From JAYZDK01 sp964604165 (GTDB lineage: Bacteria > Myxococcota_A > UBA796 > CAJQPC01), in the NCBI GenBank assembly GCA_964604165.1, contig CAZRYF010000013.1, positions 17,741 to 81,740 of the forward strand: a DNA stretch of 64,000 nt. Reading direction: 5' to 3'. Shown here one piece after another: positions 15,545-24,706 of this stretch (position 1 is the first letter of the stretch; each line of letters starts with the position of its first letter). A program made the position numbers and the translations under genes. Under the pieces are notes generated by a model. The model did no database searches and was not told the DNA's origin. It worked only from the letters and a program-made list of their open reading frames with translations.

Positions 15545-16686
15545 GCGCCCCCCTCGCCGTACGTGGCCAGCAGCTCTCGAAACATGCGTCGTTCCAGTAC
15601 CTCGGTGCTTCCCTCGTAGATCGTGGTCTGACGCGCATCCCGGAACCGCTTCTGAATGGGGTAGTCCCCGCGAATTCCGCGCCAGCCCATGAGTTGCACC
15701 ACCGTGTGGGTGGCGTCCTCGGCGAGTTTGGAGGAGAGCAGCTTGGCGATAATGGCTTGGCGGGAAAACGGTTGGCCAGCATCCAGCCGGCGGGTCGCAT
15801 CATGAAGCACCGCGCGGGCGGCCTCCAGGCGGGCAAAAAGCGCCCCCAGTTGCATTTGCACATGGGAGAGCTCGAACAGGCGCCCCCCGTGCACCTCCCT
15901 TTCCTGGATCCAGGGCAGGGCCACGTTCAACGCCCCTTGCACCAGCCCGAGAATGATCGCCCCGCCCCCCACACGCATGGTGTCCAGAGAGGGAAGCAGC
16001 AGGTCAATGCCGGACCCAAGGGCGCCGATCCGGTTCTCGTCTCCCACCTCCACTTGAAAGGAGATGGGCGGCGTGGGAAGGGCTCGGAACCCCAGCTTGT
16101 CCGGGTTTTCTCCCACCTTGACGCCGTCGCCTCGAGGCACGGCAAAGAACGTGGGTCCCAGGGAGCGCCCTCCATCAAGCGCCTGGGCCAGCACCAGGTA
16201 CAGGGTGGCGTGGGTGCCGTTTCCCACCATGCACTTCTCTCCCTCCAGTACCCATCCGCTTTCTGTGCGCCGTGCGGTGGTTTGAATCTCCAACAGGTTG
16301 GAACCACTGGAGTCTGGCTCTGTCATGCAGAGAGAAGCCTGTTTCCCGTCCTGGATGGTTGTCGCAACAAGTCGCTCCATCTGTTCCGTTGTCCCCCCCC
16401 GGAGAAGCGGCACCAGGGAGCCGTGGTTGAAACCGAGACTAAAGGCAATGGGGGCACAGGTCGCGGCCAGGATCTCCCCTGCCTCCACCAGCTCCATAAA
16501 GGGCTGCCCCTGACCTCCAAGGTGCTCTGGCAGGCTTCGGTTCACCAGTCCCTGTCGGAAAGCGGCTGCGTGGACAGACTCGGCAAACCGGTTCTCCCGA
16601 TCGTAACGGTCCGTCTCGGGGGCCATGACTTCTCGGGCAAAGCGCTGGCATCTTGTCTTGAAGTCTTTGGGTTCCACTCGGGTCAT
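15541..16686 (-). CDS. Acyl-CoA (or acyl-ACP) dehydrogenase
   Basis: The 381-residue flavoprotein has all three acyl-CoA dehydrogenase domains. An N-terminal helical part begins near 'KDFKTRCQRFAREVMAP'. The FAD/substrate strand region has 'CMTEPDSSGSNLLEIQTTAR'. The C-terminal helical domain has 'MGWRGIRGDYPIQKRFRDAR' and the catalytic base in 'TTIYEGSTEV' (Glu of YEG). It would desaturate the alpha-beta bond of an acyl thioester. The start overlaps the stop of the large synthase (16683-16686), so the substrate may be the chain on its carrier domain, as in other cluster-encoded members. A catabolic role is possible but less likely in this operon. Confidence 0.9.
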   Translation of the reverse strand: MTRVEPKDFKTRCQRFAREVMAPETDRYDRENRFAESVHAAAFRQGLVNRSLPEHLGGQGQPFMELVEAGEILAATCAPIAFSLGFNHGSLVPLLRGGTTEQMERLVATTIQDGKQASLCMTEPDSSGSNLLEIQTTARRTESGWVLEGEKCMVGNGTHATLYLVLAQALDGGRSLGPTFFAVPRGDGVKVGENPDKLGFRALPTPPISFQVEVGDENRIGALGSGIDLLLPSLDTMRVGGGAIILGLVQGALNVALPWIQEREVHGGRLFELSHVQMQLGALFARLEAARAVLHDATRRLDAGQPFSRQAIIAKLLSSKLAEDATHTVVQLMGWRGIRGDYPIQKRFRDARQTTIYEGSTEVLERRMFRELLATYGEGGA

Positions 16687-19600
16687 CCTTTAACGTCTGC
16701 TCGGCTTTCCTGGGCGAGCGCAGCCACCAGCGCAGCCAGCGTGGGGTGCTCAAACAAGAGCGTGGGGGGCAAATCCATTTCGAGCGCCTCTCCGAGGGCA
16801 CGGGCGACCCGAACGGCCTGCAGAGAATCCATTCCGTACCGGGCAAATCGAATGTGTGATGCAACCGACCCCGCCGGGCGGGAGAGAGCCTTGGCTACCA
16901 TGGCGCGTACGGTCTGCTCCATAGGGTCGCTCATGGATGGGTCCTGGCAAGCCTCCGCAACCAGAGGAGCGGTGTCCTGCACCTCTTCCCGCTTGGCGGA
17001 GAAGTCTTGGACTTGGATGCGCAAGTGGCCACTTGCATCGAAGAGAGAGACATTCGCGCGCAGGGATGTGGAGTCCGCGCGAAGGGGGGTGGCCAGGCGC
17101 GCGTGGGCCATGCAGGGGCCCTCCAAGGGGCCGAACACGTCCAGGCTGCCCATGGAGAACCCTAAGAAGGGGCTTGCGGTGGCGTCCCCGACCGCCAGGG
17201 TGAAGGCCGCCAGAGATTGGAAGGCGCCATCCAGCAGGCCGGGATCCAAGAGGTGGTGTCGGGCCTTCTCTCTCGGCTCCAGGTGTGCCAGGAGCTCCCA
17301 CTTGCCCAGGTACACCCGGGTCAGGGTTTGCAAGCGGGGCCCATGGACCATCCCTGTTCGCTCCAGGCGTTGAAGGATTTCCTCCACGGGAATCTGTGAG
17401 GTGCAGTTCCGTCGAATCCCATCCAGATCCTGGACGGGCGCTACCCGCACCTGGGTGACCCGTTTCGCACTCAGGTGGGCCACCCACTCGCCCGTCCTTT
17501 CCCGGCTCTCCAGAGTCCACTGACCGTCCTCTCCTTCTACGGCCCGAAGTCGCTTCAAGTCCCCCTCCTGAAGCTGGAAGGACCGCATGATCCACACGTC
17601 TTGAAAACGGGCGGTGTCCGGGCGCCCCGCAAGCTTGGCCAGGCGGTCCAGCATCCAGGACCCGGGGGCGATGCTGCGACCCTGGGCCCGGTGATCCCGA
17701 ATCAGGGGGTCGGTCTCGAGGGAGACCAGTTGGCCGCCAGTGGACCGCTGCGGTGCGGCGGCCTGGGGTGCTGTGAGGTTGAAGTGCAGTCCGGCGGGTC
17801 GCAGATCCCGGCGTTGGTGGGGATAGGGAGAACGAACGGTCGGCAGCAAGGGGTCCACTGGCTGAACGCGGTGCCAGTTCGGATTTGCTCCCTGCTCGTA
17901 GAGGTCCGCCAGCGCCTGCAGAAGGGGGCTGGATTCACCCTCGCGCAGCAAGGGAATCGCTTGTTCTCCCGCGCTCTCAATGGCGCTGGAGAGCACCGCT
18001 CGTGCGCCCAGTTCCACGAACACGGTGGCGCCCTCGCGGCCCAGGCGGGAGATGGTGCGTCCGAAGTCGACGGTGCCGGTGACCTGGTCCTGCCAGTACG
18101 CGGTCGGGATTTCCTCCATGGGACGGGCATGCAGGGACGACCAGAAAGCCAGGTGGGGTCGGAGGGGGGCTCGATCCAAAAGGGCAGCGGACAGGGCTGC
18201 CTTCACCGGGGCCATCCAGCGTGAATGGGCGGCGCAGCCCACCGGAAGGGGACGACACACAAGTCCGTTCTCAGAGAGGAGCCTGGTGGCGTATTTGATG
18301 GGCTGGGCGGGGCCGGAAAAGACGCATTGATCCGGGGCGTTTCGGGCTGCGAGATCCAGGTCGATTCCTGCTCCTTCAAGCAGAGCCCGCGCTCTCTCTT
18401 CCGCACCCAGTACTGCCACCATTCCGCCAGGCGAACAGGCCGCCATGGCCTCTCCTCGCAGTACCGAGAGCGCCATCCCCTGGGCTGGATCCAGGGCGCC
18501 GCTTACACAGGCGGCCACCAGCTCACCGGCGCTGTGACCCACGACGGCGTCGGGCTGGATTCCCAATCGTTCCAGCGTTTTTGAAAGAGCGAGTCCTGTC
18601 GCAAAAACAAGTGGCTGCGCATGGGCGATGGTGTGGTTTTTCTGTTGCAACAATTCTATCAGGTCAAAAGGAAGCCCTTTGCTCAAGGAACCGAACTCTT
18701 CGCGAAAGACCGGGGAGGACTCCAGGAGGCGGAGTACGCGCTGGGGGTGTTCTGAACCGGGGCCCGGAAAGGCGAAGACCACCCTCCTCGCCTGGGATCG
18801 TGCGTTTCGTTGTCCAGAGGAGAGAGCGACCAAGGCCTCTTCCAAGCCTGCCCGCGACTCCACCACGGTGGCACTTCTCCACCCGTGGCGGGGTGCCCCG
18901 CGTGCCCAGGAAGCAACGAGGTGGTGCAGGGGAAGAGAGTCGCCTCTCTTCAACTCAGCGAGCCGCGCCGTGGCCACCTGTCGCATGGCAGCAGGGGAGG
19001 GGGCTGAGAGGGCGAGGACCTGTCCTGAGAGGGACGCCTCTGGGGCCATGGAGGTCTGAGGTGCGTCGGCCAGGACCAGGTGGCAGTTCGTACCGCCGAC
19101 CCCAAAGGCGCTGATTCCTACCCGCCGGGGTTCGGTCGTGCGAGGCCAGGCCAAGGGAGCGAGCACAGGCTGGAGAAGGGGGCTGGGAAGACGATCGGAG
19201 CGGGCGGTTGCGCCGGCGATGGGGGGAATCTGCTCGTGTTGGAAGGCAAGCAGCACCTTCCAGAGAGATGCGGCGCCCGCTGCTCGCTGCAGGTGGCCCA
19301 CGTTGGACTTGGCGCTGCCAAGGGGCAAAGGGCGGTCTCGGTTGTCCAGCCACCGGGTCAGCACCGAGGCCTCCACCGCATCCCCGATGGGGGTGCCGGT
19401 GCCGTGGCATTCGATCCAGTCGGCTTCACCCGGGTGACGGCCTGCCTGTGCCCAGGCCGCTGACAGAACCGCCTCTTGTCCCGCGGGGTTGGGGGAGAGG
19501 CGGCTGGCGGCGCCTCCATCATTGTTGACCGCGCTTCCCGCCACAACGGCCAACACCCGGTCGCCTTCCGCCAGGGCTCGCTCCAGGGGCTTGAGCATCA

Positions 19601-22600
19601 CCAACCCTCCACCTTCTCCCGGCACGAAGCCATCGGCCCCAGCTGAAAACGGAGTGCAGGCACCGGTCTTGGAGAGGACCCCCGCCCTCCCGAGAAGAAT
19701 GTGGCTGATAGGAGTAAACAGAAGCTCCACCCCCCCGGCGATGGCGGCCTCACACTCGCCCTGCACCAAGGCCCTGCAGGCCAGGTGAATGGCCACAAGA
19801 GAGGAGGCGCATGCAGCCTGAATGACCACAGCGGGGCCTTCCATGCCCAAGGTGCTGGCGAGGCGTGCGGCTGCCATGTTGTCGGTGACGCTGCTCAAGG
19901 TCTCAGAGAGATCCAGGGAGCCGGAGTTCAAGCCTTCCAGAAGCTGGCGGCGATCGAGAAAGGTATCGCCCTGGCACACGTAGACGCCCAACTTCTTGGG
20001 GGAGCAACCGGTGTGATCCAGGAGATCAGTGGCCAGCTCCAGCAGAAGACGCTGGTGTGGATCAATGCTGCGGGCCTCTCTCTCTGAGGCTCCAAACGGC
20101 TCGGGATCAAAATGGAAGGGGCGGGGGAGCCAGGCGCCAAAGGTGGTCTCGTCGCCTGGGTGCAGGCCGGGGTCCCAGCGGTCAGAGGGGAGCGGGCCAA
20201 AGCTGGCGTGGCCTCCTGAGAGAAGCTGCCAGAAGGCGTCGCCGTCTTCTGCGCCCGGCAAGCGACCTGCCACACCCACAATGGCAATGGCCCCTCCAGG
20301 AGACGGCATCTGTACCGTCGAGGTCGTGGGCGCAGTGGGGGCAGCAACCGACTCCGCCTCCTCCCGAATGCGCTCGACCATGTCCAAGGGGGTCTGCACC
20401 CCCTCCACCACCCGGTGAGAGAGGTTTCGTTGGAGCGCGGCCTCCAGCAGGGCGTGGATTCGCGCGGCCTGGATAGACCGACCCCCCAGGGATCGAAAGG
20501 TGCTCTGCGGGTGGATCACGCCGGCGGGCAGGGCCAGCACCTCTTGCCAAGCACTGAGAACTTGCTGGAGAAGGTCGTCGGGTTGAGTGGGCTCCGGATC
20601 TGTTCGCCGCGAGGCGACTCCTTCCAAGCGCTGCCGCAGCTTGTGGCGCTGGGTCTTTCCGCTGGAGGTTCGGGGTATTTCTCTTCTGTGGACTTGTTCC
20701 AGGGAGGCAATGCGAAGCCCGAATGTCTGGCCGATCCGTTCTCGCAATGCTTGTTCCCCGGCGGCGTCCAGGCGTGCAGGCTGGACGACGAAAAGCGCCA
20801 GGCAATCCCGGCCATCCCGGTGAAAACCCGTCGCCACAACGCTTCTGGGTCCAAGTCCGGGCAGCGATGCTGCCACCCGTTCCACGTCTTCCATCCACAG
20901 GTTCTCCCCTTCCAGGCAGATCCGGTCCGCACGCCGTCCCACGACAAACAGGTGTCCCTCGGCCATGCATCCGTCATCCCCGGTGTTGATCCAGTCTGGG
21001 GATCCCAGGCAACGCCCTGGGGATCTCACTTGGATTTGCCCTCGAATGGTCTCGGAAACCTCGGCTCCATCGGCATCCACCACGCGGACTTCCACCCCCT
21101 CCAGGGGGGCTCCCAAGTCCACCAGCTCCATTCCCTCCTCGAATTCCCGCCATGCAGGGATCTCTCCGGGCCGGGACAACGTGACACACAGAGTCGCTTC
21201 GGCCAGGCCGTACCCCGGGCACAGGGCCTCCGGTCGGAATCCCGCGGGCTCGAACCGATCAAGAAACGCCCTTAGGGTGGCGCTGGAGATGGGCTCCGCC
21301 CCATTGAGCAAGCAGCGCACACCTGAGAGGTCCAGGCCCGTGACGTCTGGGATCATTTTTGTGACATGTGCCAGGCCAAAGTCAGGGCTTGCAGTGCAGC
21401 TTATTTTATGTTTCGAGATCCGGGAGAGCCACTCTCTGGGTCGTCGCACAAAATGCCCGGGCTCCATCAGCACCTGGTTTGCACCCGTGGCCAGTGGGAG
21501 AAGGTGGTAGCCGATGAGCCCCATGTCGTGATGAAGAGGCAACCAGCTTAAGAACTGCGCTTCGGGCCCTTCTGTTCGGGCAGCGACAATGGAGTCGATG
21601 TTGTGGAGAATGCCCCGGTGGGTAAGGCCAAGTCCCTTGGGGCGGCCGGTTGTGCCCGAGCTGAACTGCACCAGGGCTGCGGCTTTCGGGTTGCCCTCCC
21701 AAGGTGGGCCGGGCTCTCCTTTTTGTAGAGATTGCAAGGAGTCCCCGCGGATCACCATGGGGTTGTCCAGGGAAGATCGAAGGATGGAAGCGTCCTTGAC
21801 GATGGAGGGTAGCGCACCCTCCAGGAGACAGGCCCAGAAAACCCCCACCGTGTCGGGAAGCCCCATCCCCTCCAGCAGCACGCTCCTCCTGGGGGCCAGG
21901 CCGTTCTGCTGGAGGTGGGCCCGAATGGACTGGGCTCGTTCAAACAACGCCGGGTAGCTCTCCAACCGGTCCGGAGCCCCGACGGTGAGGTACCGAATTC
22001 CCTTGTTCGGGTGGTCTCTCATCGTCTGACGGAAGCGAGAAACCAAGGTCTCCCCCCCAGCGATTGACGTGCTTTCTGCAAACCCGGGTGCCCAGATGCG
22101 GGTGTGGCGGAACGAGGTGTCCGTCGCAAGCTCCTGTCCGTGGGGGAGATGCCAAAGGCCCGGTGCTTCCAGGAGCTGGCTTTGGCCGGGGAAGACCTGA
22201 TCCAGGAGGTTCCGTGTGGTGTGCAGGCCCCATGCGTGGGGCAGGGCCCGCTCCACGTGCAGTCGAAAGGCCTGGGCCAGGAGGGATCGCTCGTCCGAGT
22301 CGAGGTCCAGTGCCTTGAGGTGGGCCAGGTCCGTGGGAATGTGCTGTGCCTCTTCCCGGGCGTGGAGCCGGTGGGCCGCTGCCCAGGTGGGCTGGATAGG
22401 GACGGACTCCTCCTGAAGCGCCCGGTGAAAAAAGAGCGTCCACTCCTCAAAGAACAGGGTCGCAGTCCAGAACAGGTGGTGCTGCTGCCCTGCGGACTCG
22501 TAGCCCTCCAGGGAGAAAGGAGCCTTTAGAACGGCGCGGCTCTCGTCTGCGCAGTCGTCAAAGGACTCGGACCATCCGGGGAACCGGCATCGCAGACGCC

Positions 22601-22949
22601 TCGCCAGCTCCTGAAACATCGCGATGTGCCGGGTTTCCTCCAGGCAGAGGTCCGTCACGCAGGCCTGGTTCAGCCCCTCTTCTCTTGTGAACGCCAGAAT
22701 GTGCTCCTCAAAGGAGCAGAAGGCCTCGCAAATGGAGAGAGCCACCGAACCTTGCACGCAGGTTCGGGCCTCCGGGGTGAGCCTCTCCAAGTGGATTCCC
22801 AGTCGTTGGGCGAGCTTTGGTCCCAGGAAATCTCCGGGATCCTCCCACTGGTCCCAAGGAACATCCGACTCCACATCAAAGCGGTAGTGGAGGGACCGTC
22901 CGTGCAGGGGAGCACAGAGTGCTTTCAGGTTCTTGTACGGGTCGGCCAC
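16683..22949 (-). CDS. Hybrid synthase: diiron oxygenase-FAAL-ACP-KS-AT-DH-ACP
   Basis: This is a single 2088-residue protein. Residues 1-270 form a ferritin-like diiron domain resembling AurF N-oxygenase, with two ExxH motifs (E105-T-R-H108 and E-A-Q-H in 'REEAQHIP'). Residues 290-780 form a fatty-acyl-AMP ligase ('QFSSGTTGRPKGLGLTH', 'PGYGLAEATLCVT'). The first carrier has Ser825 in 'LGGRSIQAAR'. The ketosynthase runs from about 890 to 1330, with Cys1047 in 'QAACASSLVA', then 'ECHGTGTPIGD' and 'KSNVGHL'. The acyltransferase has Ser1473 in 'GHSAGEL'. The dehydratase has His1753 in 'HRAQGRSIAP' and Asp1907 in 'LLDGAFQSL'. The second carrier has Ser2042 in 'GMDSLQA'. No ketoreductase, enoylreductase or thioesterase is present, so these must act in trans. 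The GH3 gene lies eight bases upstream. Confidence 0.93.
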   Translation of the reverse strand: MADPYKNLKALCAPLHGRSLHYRFDVESDVPWDQWEDPGDFLGPKLAQRLGIHLERLTPEARTCVQGSVALSICEAFCSFEEHILAFTREEGLNQACVTDLCLEETRHIAMFQELARRLRCRFPGWSESFDDCADESRAVLKAPFSLEGYESAGQQHHLFWTATLFFEEWTLFFHRALQEESVPIQPTWAAAHRLHAREEAQHIPTDLAHLKALDLDSDERSLLAQAFRLHVERALPHAWGLHTTRNLLDQVFPGQSQLLEAPGLWHLPHGQELATDTSFRHTRIWAPGFAESTSIAGGETLVSRFRQTMRDHPNKGIRYLTVGAPDRLESYPALFERAQSIRAHLQQNGLAPRRSVLLEGMGLPDTVGVFWACLLEGALPSIVKDASILRSSLDNPMVIRGDSLQSLQKGEPGPPWEGNPKAAALVQFSSGTTGRPKGLGLTHRGILHNIDSIVAARTEGPEAQFLSWLPLHHDMGLIGYHLLPLATGANQVLMEPGHFVRRPREWLSRISKHKISCTASPDFGLAHVTKMIPDVTGLDLSGVRCLLNGAEPISSATLRAFLDRFEPAGFRPEALCPGYGLAEATLCVTLSRPGEIPAWREFEEGMELVDLGAPLEGVEVRVVDADGAEVSETIRGQIQVRSPGRCLGSPDWINTGDDGCMAEGHLFVVGRRADRICLEGENLWMEDVERVAASLPGLGPRSVVATGFHRDGRDCLALFVVQPARLDAAGEQALRERIGQTFGLRIASLEQVHRREIPRTSSGKTQRHKLRQRLEGVASRRTDPEPTQPDDLLQQVLSAWQEVLALPAGVIHPQSTFRSLGGRSIQAARIHALLEAALQRNLSHRVVEGVQTPLDMVERIREEAESVAAPTAPTTSTVQMPSPGGAIAIVGVAGRLPGAEDGDAFWQLLSGGHASFGPLPSDRWDPGLHPGDETTFGAWLPRPFHFDPEPFGASEREARSIDPHQRLLLELATDLLDHTGCSPKKLGVYVCQGDTFLDRRQLLEGLNSGSLDLSETLSSVTDNMAAARLASTLGMEGPAVVIQAACASSLVAIHLACRALVQGECEAAIAGGVELLFTPISHILLGRAGVLSKTGACTPFSAGADGFVPGEGGGLVMLKPLERALAEGDRVLAVVAGSAVNNDGGAASRLSPNPAGQEAVLSAAWAQAGRHPGEADWIECHGTGTPIGDAVEASVLTRWLDNRDRPLPLGSAKSNVGHLQRAAGAASLWKVLLAFQHEQIPPIAGATARSDRLPSPLLQPVLAPLAWPRTTEPRRVGISAFGVGGTNCHLVLADAPQTSMAPEASLSGQVLALSAPSPAAMRQVATARLAELKRGDSLPLHHLVASWARGAPRHGWRSATVVESRAGLEEALVALSSGQRNARSQARRVVFAFPGPGSEHPQRVLRLLESSPVFREEFGSLSKGLPFDLIELLQQKNHTIAHAQPLVFATGLALSKTLERLGIQPDAVVGHSAGELVAACVSGALDPAQGMALSVLRGEAMAACSPGGMVAVLGAEERARALLEGAGIDLDLAARNAPDQCVFSGPAQPIKYATRLLSENGLVCRPLPVGCAAHSRWMAPVKAALSAALLDRAPLRPHLAFWSSLHARPMEEIPTAYWQDQVTGTVDFGRTISRLGREGATVFVELGARAVLSSAIESAGEQAIPLLREGESSPLLQALADLYEQGANPNWHRVQPVDPLLPTVRSPYPHQRRDLRPAGLHFNLTAPQAAAPQRSTGGQLVSLETDPLIRDHRAQGRSIAPGSWMLDRLAKLAGRPDTARFQDVWIMRSFQLQEGDLKRLRAVEGEDGQWTLESRERTGEWVAHLSAKRVTQVRVAPVQDLDGIRRNCTSQIPVEEILQRLERTGMVHGPRLQTLTRVYLGKWELLAHLEPREKARHHLLDPGLLDGAFQSLAAFTLAVGDATASPFLGFSMGSLDVFGPLEGPCMAHARLATPLRADSTSLRANVSLFDASGHLRIQVQDFSAKREEVQDTAPLVAEACQDPSMSDPMEQTVRAMVAKALSRPAGSVASHIRFARYGMDSLQAVRVARALGEALEMDLPPTLLFEHPTLAALVAALAQESRADVKG

Positions 22950-22957
22950 GAGCGAAC

Positions 22958-24622
22958 CTACCTCGCCTGGATGGTGTCTGGGGAGATCTCCAGGCCTGTG
23001 CTTTCCCAGAGCATCTTGGCAAGGGGAAGAAGCTTGAACTGGGACTCCCAGGCCCGCTGGTCCACATCGGAAGTCTCCACTGTCTGGGGATCCAGGGCCC
23101 TGGCCACGGTCTCGTAAGGAAGCTGCACCGCGCGAAATCCGTTCAGTCGATCGCTCGCACGCTTGGCCTTGTACTCAGCGTTGAGTGTGAGCAGCGACCG
23201 ATCAAAGTCCAGTGCAAGGGCCTCCAGGTCCATGGTGGGCGGCGGCTTCTTTGTCGTGGCAACGATCAGGACGTAGCCCGGATTTGGAAACAGTCCCTCT
23301 ACCGCGGGGGGCCGAGAGGGCAGTACGGTGAATTGCAATTCCCGAAGGTCGTGGCGCCTACAGCAGGCGTCCCAGGCCAATTCAAGTTGTTCTCCCGTGA
23401 GCTTTTCCCCCGTAAAGGAAAAGGCGAGGCCCCGGCGTCGGACAAACCGCAGGTCGGGAAGCCCATCCACAAACCGATGGCAGCGAAAGACGTCCTGGGT
23501 GTCGTAGCGAACCAGACCGACGGAGTCGCTGATCACCATGGTGTAGAGCCCGTTTGGGGAGAGCTCCCAGGGGAGAAGAAGCTTGTCCGGCGCGTCCCCC
23601 TCAAAGAACTCATACAGAGTGCCCGGGTAGGCGGGTAGAAAGGCGAGGCCGTGCTGAAAGTGGTGGACCGTCTCGATGGCTTCCGTGGACATGGAGTACA
23701 TGGGGACCAGCTGAAAGCGGTTCTTGGGCAGGTGCCGGTGGAGTCGGTCCAGAAACGGCGCAACGTATCCTCCATCCCAGCAGGTGTAGATTCGTAGAGA
23801 AGGGGCGATTTCGGAGAGGGCAAGTGGGTCGGTAGAGTGGGCGATTCGTTGAAGACGCTCTCTCCATCCGGTGGCAAGAACCCGTCTTGCCGCTCGGGCA
23901 GCGTTCGGGTCCAGGTTTCCCGTTGCGTGGGCGCGAATGAGGGAGGTGGACTCTTCCCAGTGCTGGTCCACCTCCTCCAGAAACACCGCCAGAGTGGAGG
24001 GGTTGGTGGCATAGAGCATGCCCGGGTTCGTGAGCGCCAGCAGCCACAGCCGAGCCGCTGTGGCCCCATGGGCCTCGACAGTGGGGGCAAGGGCGGAGGA
24101 CTGAAGGAGCAGGGCCGGGGTGAGCAGGGTCATGAGCCGCGGCGGTGGGTCCTTTCCAGCCGCCAAGATGAAGCGCGTCAGGGACGTGTCGTCCTTCAGG
24201 CTCGCGAGAATCAGCAGTCCGGCCCTCTTCAGGCCGTAGGCGCGGCTCATTCGGCAGATTGCGCTGGCATTTGCTCTTTTGATTCGGCGCACCCGGTCGG
24301 GGCTCCAGGCGATTCGCTTGGGGTCGCGTGTGGAGCCAGAGGTCTCCGCGAGCACTCCTTCCCCTTGTGCTTCCATGCGGGCACGTGTGGCTGCGTCGTA
24401 TCCCTTGACCGGTACGTCAGCCCCGATCCCCAAGCGCACTGCCAGGGCTTCCTGGTCGATCCGATACCGCGACAGGCTGGCTTGAAACTGCCATTCCAGC
24501 AGGCTCGCCAGGACTCGTCCCCCCAGGCTGCACCACCACCGAACGGACTCGTTCCAGGCAAGTGAAACAGCATCCGCGATGCGGTCGGTGAGCGGATGTG
24601 CCATGGGGGGGGAGGGTAGCAC
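22958..24622 (-). CDS. GH3-type acyl-adenylating ligase
   Basis: The protein is about 550 residues and resembles plant and bacterial GH3 acyl-acid amidosynthetases, which adenylate a carboxylic acid and couple it to an amino acid or amine. Recognisable blocks are the ATP motif 'ETSGSTRDPKRI', 'YTCWDGGYVAPFL', 'PMYSMSTEAIE', 'GLVRYDTQDVFRC' and 'SFTGEKLTGEQLE'. The start is either GTG 24622 (AGGTGG about ten bases upstream) or ATG 24604 ('MAHPLTDRI'); both are in frame. It is the first gene of the six-gene minus operon, divergent from the giant lipoprotein gene. It probably conjugates the synthase product or supplies an activated starter. The acceptor is unknown. Confidence 0.88.
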   Translation of the reverse strand: MLPSPPMAHPLTDRIADAVSLAWNESVRWWCSLGGRVLASLLEWQFQASLSRYRIDQEALAVRLGIGADVPVKGYDAATRARMEAQGEGVLAETSGSTRDPKRIAWSPDRVRRIKRANASAICRMSRAYGLKRAGLLILASLKDDTSLTRFILAAGKDPPPRLMTLLTPALLLQSSALAPTVEAHGATAARLWLLALTNPGMLYATNPSTLAVFLEEVDQHWEESTSLIRAHATGNLDPNAARAARRVLATGWRERLQRIAHSTDPLALSEIAPSLRIYTCWDGGYVAPFLDRLHRHLPKNRFQLVPMYSMSTEAIETVHHFQHGLAFLPAYPGTLYEFFEGDAPDKLLLPWELSPNGLYTMVISDSVGLVRYDTQDVFRCHRFVDGLPDLRFVRRRGLAFSFTGEKLTGEQLELAWDACCRRHDLRELQFTVLPSRPPAVEGLFPNPGYVLIVATTKKPPPTMDLEALALDFDRSLLTLNAEYKAKRASDRLNGFRAVQLPYETVARALDPQTVETSDVDQRAWESQFKLLPLAKMLWESTGLEISPDTIQAR

Positions 24623-24669
24623 CAGAGCGGCCCACCTAAAGTCCCGTAGAGGGCGATCCGTTGCGGGAG

Positions 24670-24698
24670 TTGGACGCTTGGAAACCTGGAGGTAGACT
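24670..24698 (+). promoter_or_regulatory. Possible sigma-70-like promoter before the giant lipoprotein gene
   Basis: TTGGAC (24670-24675) and TAGACT (24693-24698) are 17 bases apart and each matches four of six consensus bases. The predicted start would fall almost on ATG 24707, so either the transcript is leaderless or ATG 24731 is used. This is weak evidence. Confidence 0.22.
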
Positions 24699-24706
24699 TA
24701 GCCAGC

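Noticed and set aside
15694..17373. A 559-codon plus-strand frame opposite the acyl-CoA dehydrogenase and the end of the synthase.
   Set aside because: The product is unstructured and rich in Gly, Arg and Pro, while the minus-strand genes carry complete family motifs.
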